Position numbers and translations under genes: made by a program. Shown here one piece after another: positions 1 through 8,387 of a stretch of 64,000 nt of DNA (its first letter is position 1; every line of letters starts with the position of its first letter). The notes beneath the pieces were generated by a model, which was given only the letters and a program-made list of their open reading frames with translations, was not told where the DNA came from and did not search any database. Source of the stretch: Bailinhaonella thermotolerans (lineage in GTDB: Bacteria > Actinomycetota > Actinomycetes > Streptosporangiales > Streptosporangiaceae). The stretch spans positions 62,001-126,000 of the forward strand of contig NZ_QZEY01000020.1 of assembly GCF_003594875.1 (NCBI RefSeq), given 5' to 3'.

Positions 1-211
1 CCCTGAACGACGCCCGCCCGTTCCAGGCCCGCAGGAACGTCTCCTGCGTCATGTCCTGGGCGTCCTCGTAGTTCGCGAGCATCCGGTAGCAGTGCACCTG
101 CAGCTCTCGCCGGTAGCGCTCGGTGATGAGCGCGAACTGCGCCGTGTCGTTCGAACGGGCCGCCGCGATGAACGCGGCCTTGTCTGCGCCCGGCGGTGTG
201 CCGTCGGTCAT
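1..211 (-). CDS. ECF sigma-70 factor, N-terminal part (cut by window edge)
   Basis: Reading the minus strand from an ATG at 211 gives about 70 residues before the window ends. The start reads [14 protein letters not shown] and continues into a sigma-70 region 2 pattern: [19 protein letters not shown], then [13 protein letters not shown]. This is the core-RNA-polymerase-binding and -10 recognition part of an ECF sigma factor. The HCYRMLG/N..EDAEDL-type sequence is the same subtype as the sigma factor at 12794-13792, so a SigJ-like protein with a C-terminal SnoaL domain is possible, but that part lies outside the window. No anti-sigma gene is visible. The upstream region (212-480) is intergenic. 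Identification is firm; the subgroup is inferred. Confidence 0.85.
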   Translation of the reverse strand, partial: MTDGTPPGADKAAFIAAARSNDTAQFALITERYRRELQVHCYRMLANYEDAQDMTQETFLRAWNGRASFR

Positions 212-410
212 GGTCGTCAATCCTTCCGCGGGTGGCGAGGGGCCGCCAGAACTGACGACGCGGCGGCGGATTCCTGATCGGTGAAGCCGCTCACACACCG
301 AGCCGCTCGCCCCGGCCGGTGGAGCGTGACGCTCCACCCTCCCTCCGCGCCGCCTCCCTCCGCGCCGTGTGCCCGGCGGCGACTCTTTCCGCGAGACCTC
401 CTCGGTGAAG

Positions 411-434
411 CCGTGATAACAGGCATTATCACGG
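411..434. promoter_or_regulatory. Inverted repeat CCGTGATAA-N6-TTATCACGG
   Basis: A perfect 9-bp-arm inverted repeat (411-419 and 426-434) lies in the divergent region between the sigma factor (minus) and the coiled-coil gene (plus). It is AT-richer than its surroundings and has no trailing T-run, which fits an operator better than a terminator. The binding protein is unknown. Confidence 0.5.
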
Positions 435-480
435 TGCTTCTCTCGTGAGCGTGTTTAACCTTTCGCGCGCACGCGATTGA

Positions 481-511
481 GTTTCGCGCCAAGAAACGCG
501 AAACCTGATAC
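481..511 (+). promoter_or_regulatory. Inverted repeat GTTTCGCG-N8-CGCGAAAC with adjacent -10
   Basis: Perfect 8-bp arms at 481-488 and 497-504, followed at 506-511 by TGATAC, a plausible -10 box. The GTG at 522 sits at the expected transcription start, so the palindrome would cover the -35 to -10 region of a leaderless transcript. This is the position expected of a repressor site, possibly for autoregulation by the downstream protein. Confidence 0.45.
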
Positions 512-521
512 CTTGATCCGC

Positions 522-1700
522 GTGGACGAGGGGCTTCAGGGCGAGGTGTACGGCGGCGCAGGCGCCGGGTGCGAGTACTGCGGGAGTCCGCTGCCGGGGG
601 AGGCGCTGGACGAGGAGGGCCGGCGCAAGGGCGGGCGGCCCCGGCGGTACTGCCGGAAGGCGTGCGCGGACGCGGCCTCGCGGGCCCGGCGGGTGCGGCA
701 GGGCGGCGAGGTGGAGCGGGCGCTGGCCGAGGCCGGGGCGCTGGCCGAGCGGGTGGTGCCGGCGGCGACCGGGCTGGGGGAGGCCGTCGGAGCGCTGATC
801 GAACGGCTGGACGCGGTGCGCGCCGGGGCCCTGGACCGCGTGGGCAGCGCCGAGGCCGAGGCCGACCAGGCCCGGCGCGAGGCGGAGGAGGCCGAACGGC
901 GGGCCGAGGCGGCCGAACGCGGACGGCGCGAGGCGCTGGCGGCGGCGCGGGAGGACCGTGCGGCCCGCGAGCGCGCCGAGGCCGAGGCAGGGCAGGCCCG
1001 GGAGGAGGCCGAGCGGGTACGGCGGGCCGCCTGGGACGAGGTGGCCGCGCACGAGCGGGCGCGGGGCCGGGCGGAGGCGGCGCTGCGCTCGGCCGAGGAC
1101 CTGCGCGACACCCTCGTCGCCGAGGCCCGCCAGGCGCGCGAGGAGATCGAGCGCCTGCGCGAGACCGTCGCCGCCCAGGCCGAGCACCTGGCCCGGGCCG
1201 ACCGCGCCGCCGCCGAGATCGCCTCCGAGCTGGCCGTTCTCCGCGAGCGCCTGCACGCCGCCGACCGGCTGCGCGGCGAGGCCGAGCAGGCGCGGGCGCG
1301 AGCCGTACACGATCTGGAGGAGAGCAGGCAGGCCGCCGAGCGGCTGCGCGCCGAGACCGCCGAGGCCCGGAGCGAGACCGCGCGCGTCCGTGACGATCTC
1401 GCCGAGGCGCGCGCGCACGCCGTACGGGCTCAGGAGGAGATCACGCGCCTGCGGGCCGAGCTGAAGGCCGCCGAGGGCACGCGGGCCCGGTCGCAGGAGG
1501 AGGCGGGCCGGATCAGGGCGGAGCTGGAGGAGGCACGGCGGAGCGAGGCCGAGGCGCGGTCCGCCCTGGCCGAGGCCGTCACCCGCGAGGAGCGCCGCGC
1601 CCTGGCCGCCGAGGCCCGCCTGGACACGCTGCTCGCCGCCCTGCCCCGCATCGCCCCACCCGGCGAGCCGGAGCCCCCGGCCCCCTCTCAGGCCCCCTGA
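522..1700 (+). CDS. Zinc-ribbon plus long coiled-coil protein, unknown function
   Basis: The 392-residue product has a short N-terminal cysteine module (CX2C at residues 17-20 and CX3C at 44-48, with RPRRYC and basic RARRVRQ around it). This is followed by more than 300 residues of Glu/Arg/Ala-rich heptad sequence and a proline-rich tail. The architecture (small putative DNA- or zinc-binding head and long alpha-helical rod) resembles KfrA-type plasmid or chromosome-organising proteins, but no KfrA domain can be claimed. GTG 522 is preferred because it follows a -10 by about 10 nt (leaderless); in-frame TTG codons at 477 and 513 are alternatives, but using 477 would place the palindrome inside the gene. 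It stands alone, divergent from the sigma factor. Confidence 0.7.
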   Translation: MDEGLQGEVYGGAGAGCEYCGSPLPGEALDEEGRRKGGRPRRYCRKACADAASRARRVRQGGEVERALAEAGALAERVVPAATGLGEAVGALIERLDAVRAGALDRVGSAEAEADQARREAEEAERRAEAAERGRREALAAAREDRAARERAEAEAGQAREEAERVRRAAWDEVAAHERARGRAEAALRSAEDLRDTLVAEARQAREEIERLRETVAAQAEHLARADRAAAEIASELAVLRERLHAADRLRGEAEQARARAVHDLEESRQAAERLRAETAEARSETARVRDDLAEARAHAVRAQEEITRLRAELKAAEGTRARSQEEAGRIRAELEEARRSEAEARSALAEAVTREERRALAAEARLDTLLAALPRIAPPGEPEPPAPSQAP

Positions 1701-1888
1701 CCCCGGGGCCGAGGAACCGGCGGACAGCCGTCGGCGCTGAGAGCGATCTTGACTGCGGGGAGCCGAGGTCGTTCTTGGCCGCGAAGGTTCCTAGCGCGTT
1801 GCCCCGTCACGGCGACGCGCGAGGCGGGTCTCGGTGTCGGTGATCTTGACGTCGGCCATGTCGGCGGGAAGTCGCCAGCGTTGAACAC

Positions 1889-1926
1889 TTGCATTGCGGG
1901 CAATACGTTTGTATAGACTCCTGGAC
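1889..1926 (+). promoter_or_regulatory. Promoter with internal palindrome, leaderless tetR
   Basis: TTGCAT (1889-1894) and TATAGA (1912-1917) are 17 bp apart and end 9 nt before GTG 1927. A small palindrome, ATTGC-GG-GCAAT (1893-1904), sits in the spacer, where an autorepressor could bind. Confidence 0.45.
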
Positions 1927-2553
1927 GTGCGACCAATTTCTGAAGAGGATCTGACGACACGCGCCCGCATCCGCGACGCCGCGATGGCGCTGTTCGCCGA
2001 GCAGGGGATCAAGGCCACGACCATCCGTGGGATCGCCGAGGCCGCCAAGGTCTCGCCCGGCCTGGTGCAGCACCACTTCGGCACCAAGGAAGAGCTGAGA
2101 CAGGCCTGCGACGAGTACGTCCTCAGCTACCTGCGCGAGCAGATCACCGTCGGCGTCACCGGGCACAACCTGGACAAGCCCGAATTCATCGAGAACGTCC
2201 ACCGGACCGCGCCGCCCTTGATGAAATACCTCGGCCGCGCGCTGGTGGACGGTTCCCCCGCGGCGGCCGCCATGTTCGACGAACTCGTCAGCGTGACGGA
2301 GGAACATCTCGCCCAAGGCGACCGCTCCGAGGCCGACCATCGCGCCCGCGCGACCGTGCTGACGGCCATGAAGCTGGGCATCACGGTGCTGCACGAGCAC
2401 GTCTCCCGTGCCCTCGGCACGGACCTCTACGCCCCGCAAGGCGCGCTACGCGCCGGCAAGGCCCAGCTCGACCTGATCAGACCGGATTTCCTCGGCCGCG
2501 AGCTGTTCGACCAGGCGCGGACGGGCCTGGAGAAGGTCGAGGGACAGCGATGA
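1927..2553 (+). CDS. TetR family regulator of the adjacent ABC exporter
   Basis: 208 residues. The N-terminal helix-turn-helix reads [16 protein letters not shown]...[27 protein letters not shown], a canonical TetR_N domain. The C-terminal ligand domain is not assignable by eye. The start is placed at GTG 1927 because a -35/-10 pair ends just upstream and no Shine-Dalgarno is seen; an in-frame TTG lies at 1894. The stop overlaps the next ATG (ATGA at 2550-2553), so the gene is translationally coupled to the ABC ATPase and permease. Such TetR-ABC operons usually encode a drug-sensing repressor and its efflux pump; the ligand is unknown. Confidence 0.88.
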   Translation: MRPISEEDLTTRARIRDAAMALFAEQGIKATTIRGIAEAAKVSPGLVQHHFGTKEELRQACDEYVLSYLREQITVGVTGHNLDKPEFIENVHRTAPPLMKYLGRALVDGSPAAAAMFDELVSVTEEHLAQGDRSEADHRARATVLTAMKLGITVLHEHVSRALGTDLYAPQGALRAGKAQLDLIRPDFLGRELFDQARTGLEKVEGQR

Positions 2554-3440
2554 ACGCCGCGGTGCGCGCCCGCGGCCTGGTCAAGAGCTTCGGCCGGACC
2601 AGGGCCCTGGACGGGCTCGACCTCACCGTCAAGACGGGCGAGGTGCACGGCTTCCTCGGACCCAACGGCGCCGGCAAGACCACCACGATACGCATCCTGC
2701 TCGGCCAGATGCGCGCCGACGGGGGCGAGGTCGCGTTACTCGGCGGCGACCCCTGGCAGGACGCCACCGACCTGCACCGAAGGCTCGCCTACGTGCCCGG
2801 CGACGTCAACCTGTGGCCCTCGCTGACCGGCGGCGAGGTCATCGACCTGCTGGGCAGGGCCCGTGGCGGCCTGGACCCCAAGCGGCGCGCCGAGCTGCTG
2901 GAGCGCTTCGAACTCGACCCGCGCAAGAAGTGCCGCACCTACTCCAAGGGCAACCGGCAGAAGGTGGCGCTGGTGGCGGCGTTCGCCTCCGACGTCGAAC
3001 TGCTGATCCTGGACGAGCCGACCTCGGGCCTGGACCCGCTCATGGAGGCGACCTTCAACGAGTGCGTCCTGCGGGAGAAGCGCGACGGCCGCACCGTGCT
3101 GCTGTCCAGCCACATCCTGTCGGAGGTGGAGACGCTGTGCGACCGCGTCAGCATCGTCCGCGCCGGCCGTACCGTCGAGTCCGGCAGCCTGGCCGACCTG
3201 CGCCACCTCACCCGTACCTCCGTGACCGCCGAGCTGATCGGGTCCGCGCCCGGCCTGGCCGCCCTGCCCGGCGTACACGATCTGAGCGTGGACGGCGCGC
3301 GGCTGCGCTGCCAGGTCGACGGTGACGCGCTCACCGCGGTCCTGGCCGAGCTGGCCCGGGCGGGCGTACGCACCCTGACCACGCGGCCACCGACGCTGGA
3401 GGAGCTGTTCCTGCGCCACTACGAGGGAGCCGCCAGATGA
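2550..3440 (+). CDS. ABC transporter ATP-binding protein (drug export type)
   Basis: 296 residues, one nucleotide-binding domain. Walker A is GPNGAGKTT (residues 38-46), the signature is YSKGNRQK (131-138, a variant of LSGGQ), and Walker B with the D-loop is [13 protein letters not shown] (151-163). A switch histidine follows in LLSSHIL. The C-terminal extension of about 80 residues is typical of DrrA/TnrB2-type exporters. The gene overlaps the TetR stop and the permease start by 4 bp each, so the three form a tight operon. Predicted role: energising the membrane subunit at 3437-5020 for export of a hydrophobic compound. Confidence 0.92.
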   Translation: MNAAVRARGLVKSFGRTRALDGLDLTVKTGEVHGFLGPNGAGKTTTIRILLGQMRADGGEVALLGGDPWQDATDLHRRLAYVPGDVNLWPSLTGGEVIDLLGRARGGLDPKRRAELLERFELDPRKKCRTYSKGNRQKVALVAAFASDVELLILDEPTSGLDPLMEATFNECVLREKRDGRTVLLSSHILSEVETLCDRVSIVRAGRTVESGSLADLRHLTRTSVTAELIGSAPGLAALPGVHDLSVDGARLRCQVDGDALTAVLAELARAGVRTLTTRPPTLEELFLRHYEGAAR

Positions 3441-5020
3441 CCGGCACCCTGACCGGCACCGGGACGCTGATCCGGCTCATCTTGCGCAGGGATCGCGTAC
3501 TGCTGCCCGTGTGGATCGCGATCACCGCGCTGCTGCCGGCGAGCATCGCCTCCGCCACCACCGGCCTGTACCCCACCCAGGCCGCCCGCGACTCCTTCGC
3601 GGCGGCCTCGGCGGCCAACCCCGCGCAGCTCGCGATGCGCGGCCCCATCTACGACGCGAGCGTCGGCGGCCTGACCGCCTGGACGCTCGGCTCCTCCCTC
3701 GCACTGATCGGCGGGCTCGTCAGCATCCTGCTGGTGATCAGGCACACCCGGGCCGAGGAGGAGACCGGCCGGCGTGAGCTGCTGGCCTCGGGTGTCATCG
3801 GCCGTCACGCCCCGCTGGCCGCCGCGCTCACGGTCGTGCTGGCCGCCAACCTGCTGCACGGTCTGCTGTCGGTGCCCGCCCTGGTCGCGGGCGGCCTGCC
3901 CGCGGGTTCCTCGCTGCTGTTCGGGCTGTCCACCTCCGCGGGCGGCTGGGCGTTCGCGGCCGTGGCCGCCGTCACCGGACAGCTCACCGCGTCATCCGGT
4001 ACGGCGCGCGGCATCGCGATCGCCGTCGGCGGGCTGCTGTTCGCGCTCCGCTCGCTGGCCGACACCGGCGGCGTCGGCTGGCTGGCGTGGCTGACGCCGT
4101 TCGGCTGGGTCCGGCTCACCCGGCCCTACGCGGGGGACCAGTGGTGGGTGCTGGGGCTGATCGCGGTGTTCGCCGCCGCGCTGGTGGCGGCCGCGTTCGC
4201 GCTGTCCACGCGGCGTGATGTGGCCGGCGGCCTGATTCCCAGCCGCCCCGGACCCGCCGAGGGAACTCTGCCGGGCGCGTTCGGCCTGGCCGCCCGCCTG
4301 CATTGCGGCACCCTGGCGGGGTTCGCGATCGGTTTCGGGGCGCTGGGCGCCCTGCTCGGCGTGGCGGCGCGCGGTCTGCACACCCAGCTCGACACGCCGC
4401 AGTTCCGGGAGCTGGCCGCGACCCTCGGTGGCGCCGACGCCCGGCTCTCGGATGTGTTCTTCACCTTCGTGATGTACGTGCTCAGCCAGCTCGTCGCGGG
4501 AGCGGCGCTGGTGTCGGCGCTGCGCGCCCGTGCGGAGGAGGCGGCGGGCCGGGCCGAGCTGCTGTTGTCCACCCCCGTCGGCCGGCTGCGCTGGGCGCTG
4601 AGCCACCTGGTGTTCGCCGTCATGAGCCCGGTGCTGCTGCTGACCGTGCTGGGCGCGGTGGCCGGGCTCACCTTCAACGGCGACGTGGCCCGAGTCGCCG
4701 GGGCCACGCTGGCCTACCTTCCCGCGGTCTGGACCGTGGCCGGGATCGCGACGCTGCTGGTCGGCCTGTTGCCACGGCTGGCGGCGGCGGTGAGCTGGAC
4801 CGCGCTCGGCCTCTTCCTGGTCGTGGATCTGCTGGCGGAGTTCAAGCTGGCCACCGGGATCATCCTGGACCTCTCGCCGTTCGTGCACGTGCCGGCGATG
4901 TTGCTGGGCGGCGCCGCGTCACCGGCAGCGCCACTGCTGGGGCTGACCGTGGTGGCCGTCACCCTGACCGCGGCGGGGCTGGCGTTCCTGCGCCGCCGGG
5001 ACCTGATGCCCTCCGCCTGA
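3437..5020 (+). CDS. ABC exporter permease, TnrB3-like (polyketide antibiotic exporter family)
   Basis: 527 residues with about 12 hydrophobic segments in two similar halves. Each half contains the cytoplasmic signature [12 protein letters not shown] (around residue 111) or [12 protein letters not shown] (around residue 362). This duplicated EExxGR motif is typical of the COG3559 'exporter of polyketide antibiotics' family (TnrB3 of tetronasin resistance). The start ATG overlaps the ATPase stop (ATGA), so both subunits are made together. No biosynthetic cluster is present, so it probably protects against exogenous compounds. Family confident, substrate unknown. Confidence 0.88.
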   Translation: MTGTLTGTGTLIRLILRRDRVLLPVWIAITALLPASIASATTGLYPTQAARDSFAAASAANPAQLAMRGPIYDASVGGLTAWTLGSSLALIGGLVSILLVIRHTRAEEETGRRELLASGVIGRHAPLAAALTVVLAANLLHGLLSVPALVAGGLPAGSSLLFGLSTSAGGWAFAAVAAVTGQLTASSGTARGIAIAVGGLLFALRSLADTGGVGWLAWLTPFGWVRLTRPYAGDQWWVLGLIAVFAAALVAAAFALSTRRDVAGGLIPSRPGPAEGTLPGAFGLAARLHCGTLAGFAIGFGALGALLGVAARGLHTQLDTPQFRELAATLGGADARLSDVFFTFVMYVLSQLVAGAALVSALRARAEEAAGRAELLLSTPVGRLRWALSHLVFAVMSPVLLLTVLGAVAGLTFNGDVARVAGATLAYLPAVWTVAGIATLLVGLLPRLAAAVSWTALGLFLVVDLLAEFKLATGIILDLSPFVHVPAMLLGGAASPAAPLLGLTVVAVTLTAAGLAFLRRRDLMPSA

Positions 5021-5258
5021 ATCAGCCCCGGGCAGGCGCTGGTGGCCGGCGGGCGGCGCGGTTCCTCCACCCGGGCCTCTCGCCGGGAGGGACTTCACCG
5101 GTCCCCGCCGAGGTTTCCGGGACCACTCGCTGACGCGTCGCAGCGGGACCGCTGTGATGGGAAGGGGGTCGCTTCGCGCTCTCGTCGAGCACCGCGGGGC
5201 GGCGTACGGCGTGGCGGGGACGCGGGTGATCTTCGCGGTGCCCCATCCGCCGGGAGCG

Positions 5259-6023
5259 TCACCTCAGGTCGGTGAGGAGGCCGTCCAGGGCCTCCTTGAG
5301 GGCCGTGGCGTTGGCCGCGTCGAACCACGTGGTGCGGATCCGCTCGTTGCTGCCTCGCGGCGTCTCGTGGTCGGCGGCGAGCCGCCGCAGCGGGCGCGAC
5401 TCGTCGCTCAGTGAGCGGCCGACGTTCTGGAAGAGGCCGCGCACATACCGGTCGGCGGCGTCGGGCGCGATGCCGTGGCCGGCGGCCCACGAGGTGAGGG
5501 TGGCGAGGTAGGCGTAGTGGGCGGTGAGGGTCCCGGTCAGCGCGGAGAAGACGTTGAAGTCGTCCTCGTCCGCGACGGGGAGCGCCCCGCCCAGCCGGTC
5601 GAAGAGGGCGTCCACCACCGGGTGCGAGGGGCAGGTCACGGTGACCGAGCGGCGCTCGCGTACGGCGGGCAGCGGGATGGCGCGGACGATCGGGGCGCCG
5701 GTGGCGAGGGTCCGGCGCAGGTCGTCGATGGAGACGCCGGCCATCAGGTTGACCACGAGCTTGTCGTCGCCCACCTTCAGCCCGGCGAGTGCCTCGTGGC
5801 GGTCCTGGCGGCGCACGGCGATGATCACCAGCTCGGAGCGGTCCACCACCTCCTGGTTGCCGGCGCACACCCGCACGCCCTCGAAGCGCCCGGACAGTTC
5901 GGCGGCGACGCGGGCTCCCCGGGGTGAGAGGAAGACCTCCGGCGCCTCGCCGTCCCCGCCGAGCAGGCCCTCGACGATGGCCCTGCCGATCTCGCCCACT
6001 CCGATGATGCCGATTCGCTGCAC
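5259..6023 (-). CDS. Pyrroline-5-carboxylate reductase-like NAD(P)-binding protein
   Basis: 254 residues beginning MQRIGIIGVGEIGRAIVEGLL, a Rossmann GxGxxG fold (residues 8-13) as in ProC and F420-dependent NADP reductases. The C-terminal half contains a FSALTGTLTAHYAYL helix similar to the ProC dimerisation domain. GTG 6023 is preceded by a good GGAGG at about 6031-6035. The gene is last in a minus-strand series after the aldehyde dehydrogenase and TetR genes, and a palindrome lies just upstream of it. It may reduce a semialdehyde or imine produced by the neighbouring dehydrogenase; proline biosynthesis itself is not implied. The ProC family call is solid, the reaction is inferred. Confidence 0.75.
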   Translation of the reverse strand: MQRIGIIGVGEIGRAIVEGLLGGDGEAPEVFLSPRGARVAAELSGRFEGVRVCAGNQEVVDRSELVIIAVRRQDRHEALAGLKVGDDKLVVNLMAGVSIDDLRRTLATGAPIVRAIPLPAVRERRSVTVTCPSHPVVDALFDRLGGALPVADEDDFNVFSALTGTLTAHYAYLATLTSWAAGHGIAPDAADRYVRGLFQNVGRSLSDESRPLRRLAADHETPRGSNERIRTTWFDAANATALKEALDGLLTDLR

Positions 6024-6077
6024 TGTGCCGTCCTCCAAGACGCGCGGCCGATGCGCCGGGGCGCCGTCGCAGCAATT

Positions 6078-6096
6078 ATGCACGCGGTGCGTGCAT
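6078..6096 (-). promoter_or_regulatory. Palindrome ATGCACGC-GGT-GCGTGCAT over a probable promoter
   Basis: Perfect 8-bp arms separated by 3 bp. On the minus strand the right arm runs into CATAAT, a good -10 for the ProC-like gene at 6023. The site could be an operator that lets the reductase be controlled separately from the upstream TetR gene; a weak terminator for tetR is the alternative. Confidence 0.5.
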
Positions 6097-6115
6097 CCGG
6101 CTTCTCTGGGCCGTC

Positions 6116-6670
6116 CTACGAGATGAGTTTGCGTACCGCCTCGGCGATCGCCTCGCCGATCTCCTCGGCGTCGCCGGGCCGGTGGGGGAGGGCGACGGCT
6201 CCGAGGGGGCCGTCGGAGGTGGCCAGGGCCACGATGAGCGCCAAGAGGATGTCTGGGCCGAAGGTGTCGCTGATGCGGCCTTCGCGCTGGGCGGTCTCGA
6301 TCGCGGCCAGCTTGGCGGCGTGGGAGGGCGAGGTCGTGGTGGGATCGGGCCTGCCCGCGCGTTCCAGCCGGTGCCAGGCGACCAGCCGGATGACCGAGGG
6401 GTGCCGGCGGCAGTGCTCGTGGACACGCCTGGCGTAGCCGGGCAGGTCGTCGACGGTGAACGGAACGGCGTCCAGGCCCCTGGCGACCTCGGCCTCGAAG
6501 ACCGTCTCGAACAGGGTGTCCTTGTTCGTGAAGTAGATGTAGATGAGGTTCTTGTTCACCGAAGCCGCCTTGGCGATCCGGTCCACCCGGGCGCCGGCGA
6601 AGCCGTAGGCGGCGAACTCCGCCGTGGCGGCCTGGAGGATGCGACTCTTGGTGGCTTCGGCGCGGGACAT
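6116..6670 (-). CDS. TetR family regulator of the aldehyde dehydrogenase operon
   Basis: 184 residues. The helix-turn-helix is SRAEATKSRILQAATAEF with RVDRIAKAASVNKNLIYIYF, a clear TetR_N. It lies 30 bp downstream of the aldehyde dehydrogenase gene on the same strand. A conserved operator-like sequence sits in that gap and again twice upstream of the dehydrogenase, so autoregulation together with control of the operon is likely. The C-terminal domain is of the TetR_C type seen in many small actinobacterial regulators; the ligand, perhaps an aldehyde or a related metabolite, is unknown. Confidence 0.88.
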   Translation of the reverse strand: MSRAEATKSRILQAATAEFAAYGFAGARVDRIAKAASVNKNLIYIYFTNKDTLFETVFEAEVARGLDAVPFTVDDLPGYARRVHEHCRRHPSVIRLVAWHRLERAGRPDPTTTSPSHAAKLAAIETAQREGRISDTFGPDILLALIVALATSDGPLGAVALPHRPGDAEEIGEAIAEAVRKLIS

Positions 6671-6687
6671 GGCCTCTATTGTGACAG

Positions 6688-6703
6688 GTTGACCAACCGG
6701 TTA
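6688..6703 (+). promoter_or_regulatory. TetR operator copy A (GTTGACCAACCGGTTA)
   Basis: This sequence lies between the aldehyde dehydrogenase stop (which it overlaps) and the tetR start. It matches the two sites upstream of the dehydrogenase in a common pattern, GTTGA-N2-AACC-N-G-N-T. Within it, TGACC-N4-GGTTA is an imperfect dyad. Three matching copies placed at both promoters of one regulator's operon strongly suggest the binding site of the TetR at 6116-6670. Confidence 0.55.
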
Positions 6704-8170
6704 GATGACGCCGACCGGCCAGGAGACGTACTTGTGCTCCAGGAATTCGGCGATGCCGTAGGCGCCGCCTTCGCGGCCGAGGCCGCTGTGCTTGAACCCG
6801 CCGAAGGGCGCGTCGGGGTTGATCCCCCAGGAGGCGTTGATGTTGACGGTGCCGCTGCGGATCCGGCGGGCGACGGCGTGGGCGCGATCGAAGTCGCGGG
6901 TGAAGATGCCGGCGTTGAGGCCGTAGTCGCTGTCGTTGGCGATCCGCACGGCCTCGTCGTCGCCGGAGAAGGGGATGACCACGTTGACGGGGCCGAAGAA
7001 CTCCCGCTGGGCGATGGTCATGGAGTTCTCGACCCCGGTGAACAGGGTCGGCTCCAGGTAGAAGCCCCCGTCGAGGCCGCCCGGGCGGTGGCCGCCGTAG
7101 GCGAGGACGGCGCCTTCGGCCCGGCCTTGGCGGATCATCGCCTCGACGCGGTCGCGCTCGGCGGCGCTGATGAGCGGACCCATGGCCGTCGCCGGGTCCG
7201 CCGGGTCGCCCACGGTGACGGCGGCCAGCATCGGGATCACCTTGGCGATCAGTTCGTCGTGCACGCGTGCGTCCACCAGGGTCCGCGTCAGCAGCAGGCA
7301 GCCCTGTCCTGCGTTGGTCACGGTGTTGCCCACCACCTCCAGCGCCGCCCGGTCCAGGTCGGCGTCGGCGAAGATGATGTTGGCGGATTTGCCGCCCAGT
7401 TCCAGGACCACCTTCTTGAGGGTGGCCGCGGCCTGCGCCGCGATGGTGCGGCCGACCGTGTCGGAGCCGGTGAAGCTGACGACGTCGACGCCGGGGTTGC
7501 TGGTCAGCTCCACCCCCGCGGCCACGTCGCCGGAAATGACGTTGACCACGCCGGGCGGGAAGCCGGCCTCCTCGACGAGTTCGGCGAGCAGCAGGACCTG
7601 CAGGCTCGTGTGCGGGGACGGTTTGATCACGGTGGTGCAGCCGGCGGCCAGCGCCGAGGCGAGCTTGTGCACGGTCAGTGGGACCGCGGCGTTGAACGGT
7701 GTGAGCAGCGCGGCCACCCCGAACGGCTCCCTGGCCACCACACCCTGAGTGGTCTGCGTCCGCCCGGTCATCGATGGGGCCGTGTGCGGGTTGAGGGGCG
7801 TGGTGAAGGCCATCGAGGGCAACAGCCGGTCGGCCACGTCGTACAGGTAGTCGATCGCGCTCTGCACGTGGACGGCCTCGGCCAGCGGCCGCGGGAAGCC
7901 GCTCTCGCGCACGACCAGCTCGACCAGCTCCTCCCGGCGCTCGTGCATGGCCTGGCCCAGGCGGCGAAGCAGATCCGCGCGGTGGCGGGGAGTGGTGTGC
8001 GCCCACGGGCCATGGTCGAAGGCCTGGCGAGCGGCCGCCACCGCCCTCGCGGCGTCGCCCCGGGAGGCTGACGGGGCGACGCTGAAGGGCTGGCCGGTGG
8101 CGGGGTTGATGACGGGCATCGTCTCCTGGGCCGGCACCCACTGGTTGTCGATGAACATACGGTTGGCCAT
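6701..8170 (-). CDS. NAD(P)-dependent aldehyde dehydrogenase
   Basis: 489 residues, the normal ALDH length. The catalytic cysteine is C291 in NAGQGCLLLTR and the general base is E257 in LELGGKSANI. The cofactor-binding FTGSDTVG motif and the C-terminal NASWGINPDAPFGGFKHSGLGRE are typical of the ALDH superfamily; the sequence is closest by eye to the broad-substrate group. ATG 8170 is preferred (AGGA about 7 nt upstream), with GTG 8173 possible. It is the first gene of the operon with TetR and the ProC-like reductase, and its promoter region carries two copies of the shared operator. It likely oxidises a toxic or catabolic aldehyde in the cytoplasm. Confidence 0.92.
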   Translation of the reverse strand: MANRMFIDNQWVPAQETMPVINPATGQPFSVAPSASRGDAARAVAAARQAFDHGPWAHTTPRHRADLLRRLGQAMHERREELVELVVRESGFPRPLAEAVHVQSAIDYLYDVADRLLPSMAFTTPLNPHTAPSMTGRTQTTQGVVAREPFGVAALLTPFNAAVPLTVHKLASALAAGCTTVIKPSPHTSLQVLLLAELVEEAGFPPGVVNVISGDVAAGVELTSNPGVDVVSFTGSDTVGRTIAAQAAATLKKVVLELGGKSANIIFADADLDRAALEVVGNTVTNAGQGCLLLTRTLVDARVHDELIAKVIPMLAAVTVGDPADPATAMGPLISAAERDRVEAMIRQGRAEGAVLAYGGHRPGGLDGGFYLEPTLFTGVENSMTIAQREFFGPVNVVIPFSGDDEAVRIANDSDYGLNAGIFTRDFDRAHAVARRIRSGTVNINASWGINPDAPFGGFKHSGLGREGGAYGIAEFLEHKYVSWPVGVI

Positions 8171-8179
8171 CACATGTCC

Positions 8180-8241
8180 TAACTAACTGGTTATTCAACT
8201 GGCTCGCCTAGAAGCTAGAGATAACCATCCGGTTAGTCAAC
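8180..8241 (-). promoter_or_regulatory. TetR operator copies B and C upstream of the aldehyde dehydrogenase
   Basis: Copy B reads on the minus strand GTTGAATAACCAGTT (8199-8185). Copy C reads GTTGACTAACCGGAT (8241-8227) and contains the dyad TAACC-N4-GGTTA (8222-8235). Both match the copy in the dehydrogenase-tetR gap. Copy B abuts the ribosome-binding region and copy C is about 40 bp farther upstream, a usual arrangement for repression. Confidence 0.6.
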
Positions 8242-8322
8242 TCCGCTCCGCCGGGAATGCGCGGGCCTCCTGCCGGCGGTACGGTCTGTCCCGGAAGCGC
8301 TTACCGCCAGGAGGACCCCGCC

Positions 8323-8367
8323 GTGGCCGTTCCCGCCCAGCGCGCGGTCATCGCCGAAATAGGCTGA
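8323..8367 (+). CDS. Possible 14-residue leader ORF before tetR
   Basis: GTG 8323 follows an excellent AGGAGG (8309-8314) and opens a 14-codon frame, MAVPAQRAVIAEIG, that stops 20 bp before the tetR start at 8388. It could be a regulatory leader peptide, a remnant of a lost gene start, or chance. No homology is recognised. Included because the ribosome-binding site is one of the best in the area. Confidence 0.25.
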   Translation: MAVPAQRAVIAEIG

Positions 8368-8387
8368 GGCCGGACGAGGGGGGCGAG

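Noticed and set aside
1791-1859. A 22-codon minus frame (MADVKITDTETRLARRRDGA...) in the gap before the first TetR
   Set aside because: No ribosome site and no homology; it lies in a promoter-like gap.
5259-8198. One continuous minus-strand reading frame of 979 residues across the ProC-like, TetR and aldehyde dehydrogenase region
   Set aside because: Only the last part matches a real gene (ProC-like). The rest is an out-of-frame shadow of the TetR and ALDH genes, typical of GC-rich DNA without stops.
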